Shown one piece after another: positions 7,474 through 15,317 of a stretch of 15,947 bases of DNA. The first letter of the stretch is position 1; the number at the start of each line of letters is the position of its first letter. The notes beneath the pieces were generated by a model, which saw nothing but the letters and a program-made list of their open reading frames with translations, was not told where the DNA came from and searched no databases. This DNA is from Prevotella sp. (lineage in GTDB: Bacteria; Bacteroidota; Bacteroidia; Bacteroidales; Bacteroidaceae): the NCBI GenBank assembly GCA_021204735.1, contig JAJPYV010000262.1, positions 1-15,947 of the forward strand. The letters are read 5' to 3'. The translations under genes were made by a program, and so were the position numbers.

Positions 7474-7911
7474 ATGATACCAGTTAAGATAATCAACAAA
7501 GGGCACCAACAGTTGCCTGCATACGCTACACCACAGAGTGCCGGCATGGATTTACGTGCGAATATAGACGAGCCAATTACCCTACATCCTATGGAGAGAA
7601 AACTCATATCCACAGGACTATATATCGCTTTGCCAGAAGGTTATGAAGCCCAGGTTCGTCCGAGAAGTGGATTAGCATTAAAACATGGAATAACCGTTCT
7701 CAATACACCAGGTACTATTGATGCCGATTACAGAGGAGAAGTAATGGTATTGTTGGTTAACCTATCTGACAAAGATTTTGTGGTTAACGATGGAGAACGA
7801 ATAGCCCAAATGATTATCGCAAAGCACGAAAAAGCCAATTTCATCGAGGTAGAAGAACTTGATGATACAGAGCGTGGAGCAGGCGGTTATGGTCACACTG
7901 GTGTTAAATAA
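7474..7911 (+). CDS. dut: Deoxyuridine 5'-triphosphate nucleotidohydrolase (dUTPase)
   Basis: The enzyme converts dUTP to dUMP and pyrophosphate, keeping uracil out of DNA and supplying the thymidylate precursor. At 145 residues it is a normal trimeric dUTPase with all five family motifs: AGMDLRA (23-29), [11 protein letters not shown] (62-72), [10 protein letters not shown] (80-89, with the likely catalytic D83 and the uracil-contacting Y86), NDGERIAQM, and the C-terminal [10 protein letters not shown] (134-143). The usual GGFGSTG is GGYGHTG here. It is the first gene of a five-gene operon; the TPR gene starts 21 bp after its stop codon. Confidence 0.97.
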   Translation: MIPVKIINKGHQQLPAYATPQSAGMDLRANIDEPITLHPMERKLISTGLYIALPEGYEAQVRPRSGLALKHGITVLNTPGTIDADYRGEVMVLLVNLSDKDFVVNDGERIAQMIIAKHEKANFIEVEELDDTERGAGGYGHTGVK

Positions 7912-7932
7912 CAATGCTTGTTTATTGACAAG

Positions 7933-9711
7933 ATGAACAGACACTATTTACATATTTTTTCATTATTGTTCGCAATCCTGCTATTTGCTAATTGCATTCA
8001 AGGGAAAAGTGTCAAGACATTAAAGACGACACAAATCGTTCCGTCTTTCGATATACCCCCAATCAGTCATAACGATAGTCTGCGATTGAAATTCTTCTAT
8101 CTTGAAGCAGTAAACCAACAGATAAGCGGTAATTTCGATTCCGCATACGATTTATTGCAACACTGTTTGGAAATAGCCCCCAACTCAGCCGAGACATATT
8201 TCATGCTATCTTTTTATGACGGCATACTCAAAGGAGACTCTGCCGCCTTCGCTGACATAAAGAAAGCAGCAGATATCAACCCCGACAACAATGCCTATTT
8301 GGAGCGTCTCGCTACGGGATACATTGAAACCAGTAATATGGAAGAGGCAAGTAAGGCATACGAAAAACTATACAAAAACAATTCTGAGCGGTCGGATATC
8401 CTTGACATCCTTGTACAACTATACGCCCAACAAAGAGATTACGACAACATGCTGACCACTATTGAGCGCATGGAAGCACTTGAAGGAAGCAGTGAACAGA
8501 CCGCCCTCGCAAAGATGAGAGTATATTCATTGCAAGGCAACAAGGAGGAAGAACTCAACGTATTGAAAGACTTGAGTGCACAACATCCCAACGACATGAA
8601 TTACAGGGTTATGATGGGCAACTGGCTCTTGCAGAATGGGAATGAAGAAGAAGCATTTGATGAATATACATACGCCCTGCAACAAGAGCCAGACAACACC
8701 ACGGCAAAGATGTCATTGATTGACTATTACAAGACCATTGACCAGCAAGAAAAAGCCGATTCCATTCAAGAAGCCCTGCTGATTAACCCCAAGACACCTA
8801 TGGAAAGTAAGATGCTTCTGATGCGTAGGGTTGTTGCCAACAACGAGAATAGCAGTAAAGACAGTACTGAAGTGCTTGACCTATTCAAGAGGATACTCAA
8901 ACAACCCCAGAAGACATCCGACATGGCAGAACTCTATGCCGCCTACATGACATTGAAAAAGATGCCACAGGACTCAATTTCCAAAGCACTTGCAATGGTT
9001 TTAGACATAGACCCGAACAATAAAGCAGCAAGGATACAACTCATTCAAGCATTTTGGGGCAAGCAAGACTATGATGAAGTTATACGACTTTCCAAGCAAG
9101 CAATAGACTACATCCCCGATGAAATGGCGTTTTTCTATTTTCTCGGACTCGCATACGTGCAGAAAGACGAGGATGATGAAGCTATTGAGACATTCCAAAA
9201 AGGCGTGACAATGGCAGATGAAGATAGCGATTCGTCGCTCGTTTCAGATTTTTATGCAATCATGGGAGATTTACTGCATAGTAAAGGAATGGCAGAAGAA
9301 GCATACGCCGCCTACGACAGTTGTCTACAATGGAAAGACGACAATATCGGTTGCCTGAACAATTACGCCTATTACCTGTCAGAAGAGAATAAAGATTTGC
9401 CACGTGCCGAACAGATGAGTTATAGAACAATACAATCAGAGCCATCCAACAGTACATATCTCGACACCTTCGCATGGATACTGTTCAAGCAAGGACGTTA
9501 CGATGAAGCAATGCAATATATCGATATGGCAGTAAGCAATGACACCACCGAAAGTGCCGTGATAATTGAACACGCAGGAGACATTCATGCCGTAAACGAC
9601 GACATAGACACAGCTGTTGAATATTGGCAGAAAGCTATTGATATAGGAACAGACAACGAGACGATTATAACAAGGAAAATAAAAGAAAGGAAATACATCG
9701 ATGAAAAATAA
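7933..9711 (+). CDS. Tetratricopeptide-repeat lipoprotein
   Basis: The 592-residue protein starts at ATG 7933 with a short charged end and a hydrophobic segment ending LLFANC, so C21 is a probable lipidation site; Asn at -1 makes the lipobox imperfect and a cleaved or anchored signal remains possible. No run of acidic residues follows the Cys, so surface export is not indicated. The rest is helical TPR-type repeats, for example NNYAYYLSEE and LDTFAWILFKQGRYDEA followed by GDIHAVNDDIDTAVEYW. TPR arrays bind other proteins; the partner is unknown. Its end overlaps the next lipoprotein gene by 11 bp, which suggests coupled translation. An in-frame TTG at 7918 is less likely as the start because it would put extra residues before the signal sequence. 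Confidence 0.85.
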   Translation: MNRHYLHIFSLLFAILLFANCIQGKSVKTLKTTQIVPSFDIPPISHNDSLRLKFFYLEAVNQQISGNFDSAYDLLQHCLEIAPNSAETYFMLSFYDGILKGDSAAFADIKKAADINPDNNAYLERLATGYIETSNMEEASKAYEKLYKNNSERSDILDILVQLYAQQRDYDNMLTTIERMEALEGSSEQTALAKMRVYSLQGNKEEELNVLKDLSAQHPNDMNYRVMMGNWLLQNGNEEEAFDEYTYALQQEPDNTTAKMSLIDYYKTIDQQEKADSIQEALLINPKTPMESKMLLMRRVVANNENSSKDSTEVLDLFKRILKQPQKTSDMAELYAAYMTLKKMPQDSISKALAMVLDIDPNNKAARIQLIQAFWGKQDYDEVIRLSKQAIDYIPDEMAFFYFLGLAYVQKDEDDEAIETFQKGVTMADEDSDSSLVSDFYAIMGDLLHSKGMAEEAYAAYDSCLQWKDDNIGCLNNYAYYLSEENKDLPRAEQMSYRTIQSEPSNSTYLDTFAWILFKQGRYDEAMQYIDMAVSNDTTESAVIIEHAGDIHAVNDDIDTAVEYWQKAIDIGTDNETIITRKIKERKYIDEK

Positions 9712-10582
9712 CAAGACATTTTTATATATCACCATTTTCTCACTGTCCTTAATTCTTGCTTCATGCGGAACAAGTAAAAGTACGACAGGGATAAACACAT
9801 CAGGAATAGAGACTGATGGAAGTATGGCAGCAGAGCAGAACATAGACTACCTTCGTAAAGTGTACGACAACGAAGTGTATGCTCAAAACATATCTTCTAA
9901 GATAAAATTCACCATCACTGCAGGAGCAAAGGATGTATCAGTAAGCGGTTCACTGAAAATGAAAAAAGACGAAGTGATACGCATCCAACTGACCCCGTTG
10001 GGAATAATGGAAGCCGGGCGCATAGAGTTCACCAAAGACTATGTACTTATCATGGACCGTATCAACAAGGAATATATCAAGGCAGACTATTCGCAAGTGG
10101 AATTTTTGCAGCAAAACGGACTTGATTTCTATGCCTTGCAAGCCCTATTTTGGAACAGTCTTTACGTACCAGGGGCGCAAAAAATCACGGATTCATCGTT
10201 AAAAAACTTCACGGTAACATCCAACAGTGCCCTCAAAAACAACCTCGTATCACTGAAGAAAGGGAAGATGGACTATGTTTGGGAAACAGACAAGACAAGC
10301 GGTCAGATAAAGGCTGTCAATGTTACTTACACCGATAACAACGGTTCGACAGAAGTAGGTTGCACATACGACTCATTCAAGTCGCTTGGCACAAAGAATT
10401 TTCCAACGGACATAACGCTTAACTTGCATAGCGATGCCATAAAAGACACAAATACACTTTCCATGAAAATAGCGATAAGTAACATGGACACGTCAGATGA
10501 CTGGGAAACATATACAGATATATCAGGGAAATACAAACAAGTGAGCGTACAAGACGTTATGAATAAAATATTAAGTATGTAA
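9701..10582 (+). CDS. DUF4292 family lipoprotein
   Basis: The 293-residue protein has a clear lipoprotein signal: MKNN, a hydrophobic core and the lipobox LASC with C22. The mature part resembles DUF4292, a Bacteroidota family that I recall as related to the LolA/LolB lipoprotein-carrier fold. The segment IRIQLTPLGIMEAGRIEF with the following IMDR strands is typical of it. A role in outer-membrane lipoprotein handling is therefore plausible but not shown. The start codon lies inside the end of the TPR gene, and its stop codon abuts the envC start directly, so the three genes are very probably co-translated from one message. Confidence 0.85.
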   Translation: MKNNKTFLYITIFSLSLILASCGTSKSTTGINTSGIETDGSMAAEQNIDYLRKVYDNEVYAQNISSKIKFTITAGAKDVSVSGSLKMKKDEVIRIQLTPLGIMEAGRIEFTKDYVLIMDRINKEYIKADYSQVEFLQQNGLDFYALQALFWNSLYVPGAQKITDSSLKNFTVTSNSALKNNLVSLKKGKMDYVWETDKTSGQIKAVNVTYTDNNGSTEVGCTYDSFKSLGTKNFPTDITLNLHSDAIKDTNTLSMKIAISNMDTSDDWETYTDISGKYKQVSVQDVMNKILSM

Positions 10583-12145
10583 ATGAAACGTTTGGTCATC
10601 ATTCTTCTTGCCGTACTACTTGCGGCACCATCCTTTCCACAGGCAAAAAAGCCTGCGGCAAAGAGCAGTGCCACCACGCAGAAGAAGACGACCACATCAA
10701 ACAATAAAAATTCAAACAACTCAATAAGTGGACTGCGCAACCAGCGTGCCGACGTGCAGAAAAAAATCAAGGAGCAAGAAGGTTTATTGCAGAAAAACAA
10801 GGCCGATGTCAAGAAGAGACTTGGCAACCTGATGACACTAAATGGAGAGATTGACCAGCACCAGAAGTCGATGGACAGCATACAAAATGAAATAGCCCAA
10901 ATCGACAAGAACATTGAGCTTCTTAATAACCAGCTTACCACCCTTGAGGAGCAATTAGATGAACGCAAGACAAAATATATCGAGTCAATGCGCTACATGG
11001 CACGCAACCGTAATGTACAAGACAAATTGATGTTCATTTTCAGTGCGAAGAATTTTGCACAGATGTACCGTCGTCTGCGTTTTGTCCGTGAATATGCCGC
11101 TTTCCAACGCGTGCAAGGAGAGATGGTAAAAGAAAAACAAGGACAGATAGAAGAGAAGCACAAGGAGTTGCAACGCATTAAAGCCCATAAGAACAGTTTG
11201 TTGGCAAAAAACCAGCAGGAGCAGGCAGCCCTCCAGGGCAAGGAAAAAGAGCAGAAAATGATGGTGTTGACACTACAGAAGCAGCAGAAAACCATAATGT
11301 CAATTATCAATGACCAGAAAAAGAAAGATGCAGCCTTGAATGCCCAGATAGACAAGCTCGTTGCAGAGGAAGTGGCAAGAGCAAAGGCGAGGGCAGAAGC
11401 AGAAGCGGCAAGGAAGAAAGCCGAGGCAGAAGCAGAAGCAAAGAGGCAGGCAGAGGAATTAGCACGCAAACAAGCTGCGGCAGAGGCAGCCGCAAAAGAG
11501 AATGAGCGCAAGATAGCAGAAGCCAAAGAACGTGAGGAGCGTTTAAAGGCAGAGGCAAAGGCAGCTGAACAGAAAAGCAAAGAAGAAAAAGAACGAGCTG
11601 AACGAGCTGCAAAAGAAGCAGAAGCCAACCGTATAGCAGCCGAGCGAAAAGCTAAGGTAGAACAAATGAGGCACGACAATGAAGTTGCCGCCGCAAAGAA
11701 AGTAGCGACAGAGACCGCCTCACTCGATACAGAAGACCGCAAACTAAGCGGCAGTTTTGAGCGCAACCGAGGCAGACTGCCAATACCTATTACCGGCACA
11801 TATAGGATAGTGAGCCATTTCGGACAATACAACGTGGAAGGTTTGAAAAACGTGCAACTCGACAACAAGGGTATCAATATCCTTGGCAGTAGCGGAGCAT
11901 CAGCACGTGCGATATTCGATGGAGAAGTGAGTGCCGTGTTCAGTTTCGGCGGAAGTATGGTAGTAATGGTTCGTCACGGACAATACATCTCTGTATATTG
12001 CAACCTCCGTTCAGTGAACGTTCATCGTGGACAGAAAGTAAGTACAAGTGAGGCTTTGGGAGCAATAGGAACGGATAACATTCTTCAGTTCCAATTAAGA
12101 AAAGGAACAGAGAAACTTAATCCCGAAGCATGGCTGAGAAAATAA
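10583..12145 (+). CDS. envC: EnvC-like murein hydrolase activator (degenerate LytM domain)
   Basis: The 520-residue protein has an N-terminal signal peptide (MKRLVIILLAVLLAAPSFP) and acts in the periplasm. Residues of about 50-260 form the coiled coil typical of EnvC. About 260-372 is an unusually long Ala/Glu/Lys/Arg-rich helix. The C-terminal LytM (M23) domain lies at about 393-520. The zinc ligands of active M23 peptidases are replaced: N428 and N432 stand in the HxGxD position, N474 in the YxHL position, and I500 and Q502 in the HxH position. Such inactive LytM proteins activate amidases that split the septal cell wall; E. coli EnvC does this for AmiA and AmiB. The amidase partner is not in the window. 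The next gene begins 3 bp after the stop codon. Confidence 0.9.
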   Translation: MKRLVIILLAVLLAAPSFPQAKKPAAKSSATTQKKTTTSNNKNSNNSISGLRNQRADVQKKIKEQEGLLQKNKADVKKRLGNLMTLNGEIDQHQKSMDSIQNEIAQIDKNIELLNNQLTTLEEQLDERKTKYIESMRYMARNRNVQDKLMFIFSAKNFAQMYRRLRFVREYAAFQRVQGEMVKEKQGQIEEKHKELQRIKAHKNSLLAKNQQEQAALQGKEKEQKMMVLTLQKQQKTIMSIINDQKKKDAALNAQIDKLVAEEVARAKARAEAEAARKKAEAEAEAKRQAEELARKQAAAEAAAKENERKIAEAKEREERLKAEAKAAEQKSKEEKERAERAAKEAEANRIAAERKAKVEQMRHDNEVAAAKKVATETASLDTEDRKLSGSFERNRGRLPIPITGTYRIVSHFGQYNVEGLKNVQLDNKGINILGSSGASARAIFDGEVSAVFSFGGSMVVMVRHGQYISVYCNLRSVNVHRGQKVSTSEALGAIGTDNILQFQLRKGTEKLNPEAWLRK

Positions 12146-12148
12146 TAT

Positions 12149-13900
12149 ATGATTAAATTTAACAACCTGACAGAGAATGATAAGGAACTGATACATAGTT
12201 TCACATTATGGGGCATAGGTCAAAACTGTGACCTCTCGTTCTCAAACCTGATTAGTTGGAAATTCCTTTACAACACACAGTATGCCATTGTAAACGACTA
12301 TCTGATTTTCCGTTTTTATGCCGGTCATCATCTTGCGTACATGATGCCCATTTCACGTCCAAAGGAACAAGAAGATGGTACATTCAAGGTAGGAAAATGT
12401 GATGATTGTTTTGTAAGAATAATACAAGCTATCCGTGAAGATTCAATCGCAATGGGGCATCCATTTCTGATGTTAGGGGCATGCAATTATGTGAAAGAAC
12501 TCACGGAAAAGTATTTTCCAGATACGTTTGACATCAAGCCAAATCGAGACCACAGCGACTATATTTACCTGAGGGAAAAACTCATCAACCTATCAGGAAA
12601 GAAATTACAGAGCAAGCGTAACCATATCAACAAATTCAAGAGTCTATATCCACAGTATGAATACCGGGAGCTTACGCCCGAAATGATACCCCAATGCCTC
12701 GAATTAGAGCGAAAATGGCGACTTGCTGCGGCGAGTGATAGTGAGGAAGAAGAACTCACCGAAGAGTTACGCTCTATGACAAGAGCGTTCAACAGATGGG
12801 ACAAATTAGGAATTATCGGCGGTACGATTTTTGTGGATGAGAAACTTGTGGCATTCACATTCGGATGTCCTATAAATCGGAACACCTTCGATGTGTGTGT
12901 GGAAAAGGCAGACATCAGTTATGAAGGCGCTTTCAACATTATAAACCAAGAGTTCGCAAAGCATGTTCCCGAGCAATATGTCTACATGAACCGAGAAGAA
13001 GATTTAGGAGATGAAGGACTGCGCAAAGCCAAATTATCATACAGGCCAGAATTTCTGATAGAAAAATACACGATAATGGAGAAACACCCATTAGCAGCAT
13101 TTGAAGACCAAGACCGCATAAAACAAGAGACTAAGGAAATATGGAAAACCGTTTTCAATGACCCTGACAAGTTCGTTGATCTCTATTTCTCACGTGTCTA
13201 CAAAAGCGAATATAACGTATGCTGCCAGTTGGATGGCAAGGTAGTAGCAGTCCTGCAGACACTTCCCTACCCCATGCTCTATCACGGAAAAGAAGTAAAG
13301 ACAGCATACATCAGTGGAGTCAGTACAATGCCAGAATACCGAAAGAAGAATATCGGAAACAACCTTATGAAACAAGCCCACTTCACTTCATATTTCCATG
13401 ATATAGTTTTCACAACATTAATTCCCGCCGAAAAATGGCTTCACACCTGGTATGCCAAATTAGGATATGCCCATGTAATAACATGCACACCACCGCCAGT
13501 AGACACATTGTCAACATCATTCACTGACTTCGATGCCATTCAGCGCAATAAAAACTGTGTATTACTGCATGACGAGGAAAACTACGATATCATTAAGGAA
13601 GATATCAGTATGGCAGGAGAAACCTATCACCCCCAGTCGGAAAACATCCAAGCCATGTTACGAGTGGTAAATGCCAAAAGAGCTCTTGCCCTCTATGCAG
13701 AGACCCACTGCAACGTAAGTATGGTGTTAAGAGTGAACGATGATGATATACCGATGAACAACGCCTATTATATCATCAATAACGGGAAAGTAAAACAAAC
13801 AGACAAGCCCGATGAGAATGCCCAGAAGCTTACCATCAACCAACTTGCAGAGTTAATTTTCAAGGAAGAAAAAGCAGAAATGTTCTTTATGCTGAATTAA
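12149..13900 (+). CDS. DUF2156-GNAT two-domain transferase fusion
   Basis: The 583-residue protein joins two acyltransferase-type domains. Residues of about 1-300 match DUF2156, the domain of lysylphosphatidylglycerol-synthase-type transferases, including the KLQSKRNHINKF segment near residue 152. From about 305 onward there is a GNAT N-acetyltransferase domain followed by a region like the sterol-carrier-type C-terminus of Eis proteins. In the acetyl-CoA loop the usual (Q/R)xxGxG/A reads R398-KK-N401-I-G403, so the first Gly is replaced by Asn. It is the last gene of the envelope operon, so a role in modifying a lipid, cell-wall precursor or peptide is conceivable; no substrate can be named. 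I see no transmembrane segments. Confidence 0.8.
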   Translation: MIKFNNLTENDKELIHSFTLWGIGQNCDLSFSNLISWKFLYNTQYAIVNDYLIFRFYAGHHLAYMMPISRPKEQEDGTFKVGKCDDCFVRIIQAIREDSIAMGHPFLMLGACNYVKELTEKYFPDTFDIKPNRDHSDYIYLREKLINLSGKKLQSKRNHINKFKSLYPQYEYRELTPEMIPQCLELERKWRLAAASDSEEEELTEELRSMTRAFNRWDKLGIIGGTIFVDEKLVAFTFGCPINRNTFDVCVEKADISYEGAFNIINQEFAKHVPEQYVYMNREEDLGDEGLRKAKLSYRPEFLIEKYTIMEKHPLAAFEDQDRIKQETKEIWKTVFNDPDKFVDLYFSRVYKSEYNVCCQLDGKVVAVLQTLPYPMLYHGKEVKTAYISGVSTMPEYRKKNIGNNLMKQAHFTSYFHDIVFTTLIPAEKWLHTWYAKLGYAHVITCTPPPVDTLSTSFTDFDAIQRNKNCVLLHDEENYDIIKEDISMAGETYHPQSENIQAMLRVVNAKRALALYAETHCNVSMVLRVNDDDIPMNNAYYIINNGKVKQTDKPDENAQKLTINQLAELIFKEEKAEMFFMLN

Positions 13901-13909
13901 ACACAGACA

Positions 13910-14635
13910 TTACCCGAACAATTCTTTAAGTACAGGCAGAGATTTGAGTTCAGGAAAATCAGGGATATGCAAACGATAATAATTGATTATCACATCCACA
14001 AGTCGGTTGCGCTCTGAGTGAGACATTTTGTAAAGATACATTGTAGGGAAATTCATTCTTAGCATCAGACCAATTTTCTCCGCATCGCCAGGATTAAGAC
14101 GGTCGTGGTGAAGAGGAGCAGTACGACAAAAGCAACTGCCACGAAGGTCGAACCAGTCACCGGGCATATAATCATCAAGATTAGGATAAAAGCCGAGGAA
14201 CTTTGTGAGACGCATCATAAAAACGAGGTGGAAATTAGCAAAATTATCACCACATCTGTCAAGCCACAATATACTATTCTCTATATAAGCAAACAACACC
14301 CCATCCGTCTGTTCATGTAATGTGGCATTGCGTATAAACTCCGCAGTGAACAAAGAAATAGACAATTTGAAAGGGTTGAAGGGTATCGACAAGAAAGGAA
14401 CAGCCACCCTTGCCTCCCTGATTTTCTGGAGTTTGGCATTAGGGCGGATGTCAAGAATAACGTCCAAGAGGAAAAGCGGTTGGAAATACTGTTTTTTGAT
14501 TTTGCCTTTTTGCGTTTTAGGGATGCGGACAATGCACGACTGCCTTCCGCAGGTTTCCGTCAAGAGTTCCACGATAACCTGCTCATCACCGTATTTAAAC
14601 GCGTGTAAGACGATAGCCAAAGTCTGGTTAAGCAT
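13910..14635 (-). CDS. recO: DNA repair protein RecO
   Basis: RecO helps RecF and RecR load RecA onto single-stranded DNA covered by SSB. The 241-residue protein has the N-terminal OB-fold opening (LAIVLHAFKYGDEQVIV, GRQSCIVRI) and the helical C-terminal part seen in Bacteroidales RecO. Only a CxC pair (GSCFCR) is present in the segment where some RecO proteins have a four-Cys zinc site. I start at ATG 14635; the frame extends to a TTG at 14653, which I think is not used. It is convergent with the transferase gene, with only 9 bp between the stop codons and no visible terminator, so the two transcripts probably overlap. Confidence 0.93.
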   Translation of the reverse strand: MLNQTLAIVLHAFKYGDEQVIVELLTETCGRQSCIVRIPKTQKGKIKKQYFQPLFLLDVILDIRPNAKLQKIREARVAVPFLSIPFNPFKLSISLFTAEFIRNATLHEQTDGVLFAYIENSILWLDRCGDNFANFHLVFMMRLTKFLGFYPNLDDYMPGDWFDLRGSCFCRTAPLHHDRLNPGDAEKIGLMLRMNFPTMYLYKMSHSERNRLVDVIINYYRLHIPDFPELKSLPVLKELFG

Positions 14636-14687
14636 TGTTGCAAAAATACGCAAAAAACGCAGAACAAGGAAAAAACATTAAAAAAAG

Positions 14688-14719
14688 TTTGGCTAATAGA
14701 AAGAAAACCTATACCTTTG
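14688..14719 (+). promoter_or_regulatory. Canonical Bacteroidota promoter for tRNA-Glu and rpsT
   Basis: TTTG at 14688-14691 and TACCTTTG at 14712-14719, with a 20-bp spacer, match the consensus TTTG-N19-21-TAnnTTTG at every fixed base. Transcription should begin about 15 nt before the tRNA. Confidence 0.85.
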
Positions 14720-14738
14720 CACCGCGAAATTTCCTCAC

Positions 14739-14810
14739 GGTCCCTTCGTCTATCGGCTAGGACGAGAGATTTTCATTCTCTAAAGAGGAGTTCGACTCTC
14801 CTAGGGACTA
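14739..14810 (+). tRNA. tRNA-Glu (anticodon UUC)
   Basis: A full cloverleaf can be folded by hand. The acceptor stem is GGTCCCT with AGGGACT (14803-14809; the first pair is G-U), the D stem GTC/GAC, and the anticodon stem AGAGA/TCTCT around the loop TTTTCAT with TTC at 14772-14774. The T arm is AGGAG-TTCGACT-CTCCT. The discriminator base is A14810. CCA is not encoded, so it must be added after processing. Confidence 0.95.
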
Positions 14811-14843
14811 CGAAAAATAACAAGAAAACGATAAAAAAGAAAG

Positions 14844-15098
14844 ATGGCAAACCACAAATCATCATTCAAGAGAATCCGTCAGACAAAGACAAGGACTTTG
14901 CACAACAAGTATTATGCAAAGACGATGCGTAACGCTGTTCGCAAGTTGCGCGCAATGACTGACAAGGAAGAAGCTTTGAAGCTCTATCCAAGTGTACAGA
15001 AAATGCTTGACAAATTGGCAAAGACCAATATTATCCATAAGAACAAGGCTGCGAACCTGAAATCAAGTATCGCCTGCCACATCAACAAGTTGGCGTAA
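14844..15098 (+). CDS. rpsT: 30S ribosomal protein S20
   Basis: The 84-residue basic protein starts [18 protein letters not shown] and ends in the helical [18 protein letters not shown], which is S20. It binds 16S rRNA in the small subunit. It starts 33 nt after the tRNA-Glu end. No promoter box is visible in that gap, so its message probably comes from the tRNA promoter and is released by tRNA 3' processing. The start codon is preceded by A-rich sequence without a clear Shine-Dalgarno motif, as is usual in Bacteroidota. A strong terminator follows. Confidence 0.97.
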   Translation: MANHKSSFKRIRQTKTRTLHNKYYAKTMRNAVRKLRAMTDKEEALKLYPSVQKMLDKLAKTNIIHKNKAANLKSSIACHINKLA

Positions 15099-15123
15099 GA
15101 AATTGGTTACGCACAGGAAAAAT

Positions 15124-15160
15124 AAGAACTGTTGCCTTAAATAAGGTAACAGTTCTTTTT
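15124..15160 (+). terminator. Intrinsic terminator after rpsT
   Basis: A 16-bp stem (15124-15139 with 15142-15157, a single G-U pair) closes on a tight AA turn, with a T-run at 15156-15160. Its arms contain GAACTGTTGCC and GGTAACAGTTC. This is a strong intrinsic terminator that ends the tRNA-Glu/rpsT unit. The other strand also has an A-run at the right place for partial bidirectional use. Confidence 0.9.
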
Positions 15161-15235
15161 CGTGAAAACTAACGTATCCTATGCAACTTACATTGATACC
15201 AGTAGGAGTCACGCTGTAACATTTTTACTAAAACC

Positions 15236-15267
15236 TTTGCTCTATACCCACACATTTCGTAAATTTG
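15236..15267 (+). promoter_or_regulatory. Canonical Bacteroidota promoter for sufB
   Basis: TTTG at 15236-15239 and TAAATTTG at 15260-15267, separated by 20 bp, match the consensus fully. The leader before the sufB ATG is about 45 nt. Confidence 0.8.
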
Positions 15268-15317
15268 CAGACATAAAGGTGCAGGGTTGACATTGAGGTA
15301 AAAACTAATGAAATTTA

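Noticed and set aside
7914..7928. Five-codon frame between dut and the TPR gene
   Set aside because: It is very short, has no ribosome-binding signal and its position is consistent with chance.
10327..10968. 213-codon minus-strand frame across the DUF4292/envC junction
   Set aside because: It is antisense to two well-supported genes with Cys/Ser/Phe-rich composition typical of a shadow frame.
10993..11877. 294-codon frame on the minus strand inside envC
   Set aside because: It is Ser/Ala/Leu/Phe-rich, the reverse complement of the Ala/Glu/Lys-rich helix codons, and lies wholly within a well-supported gene.
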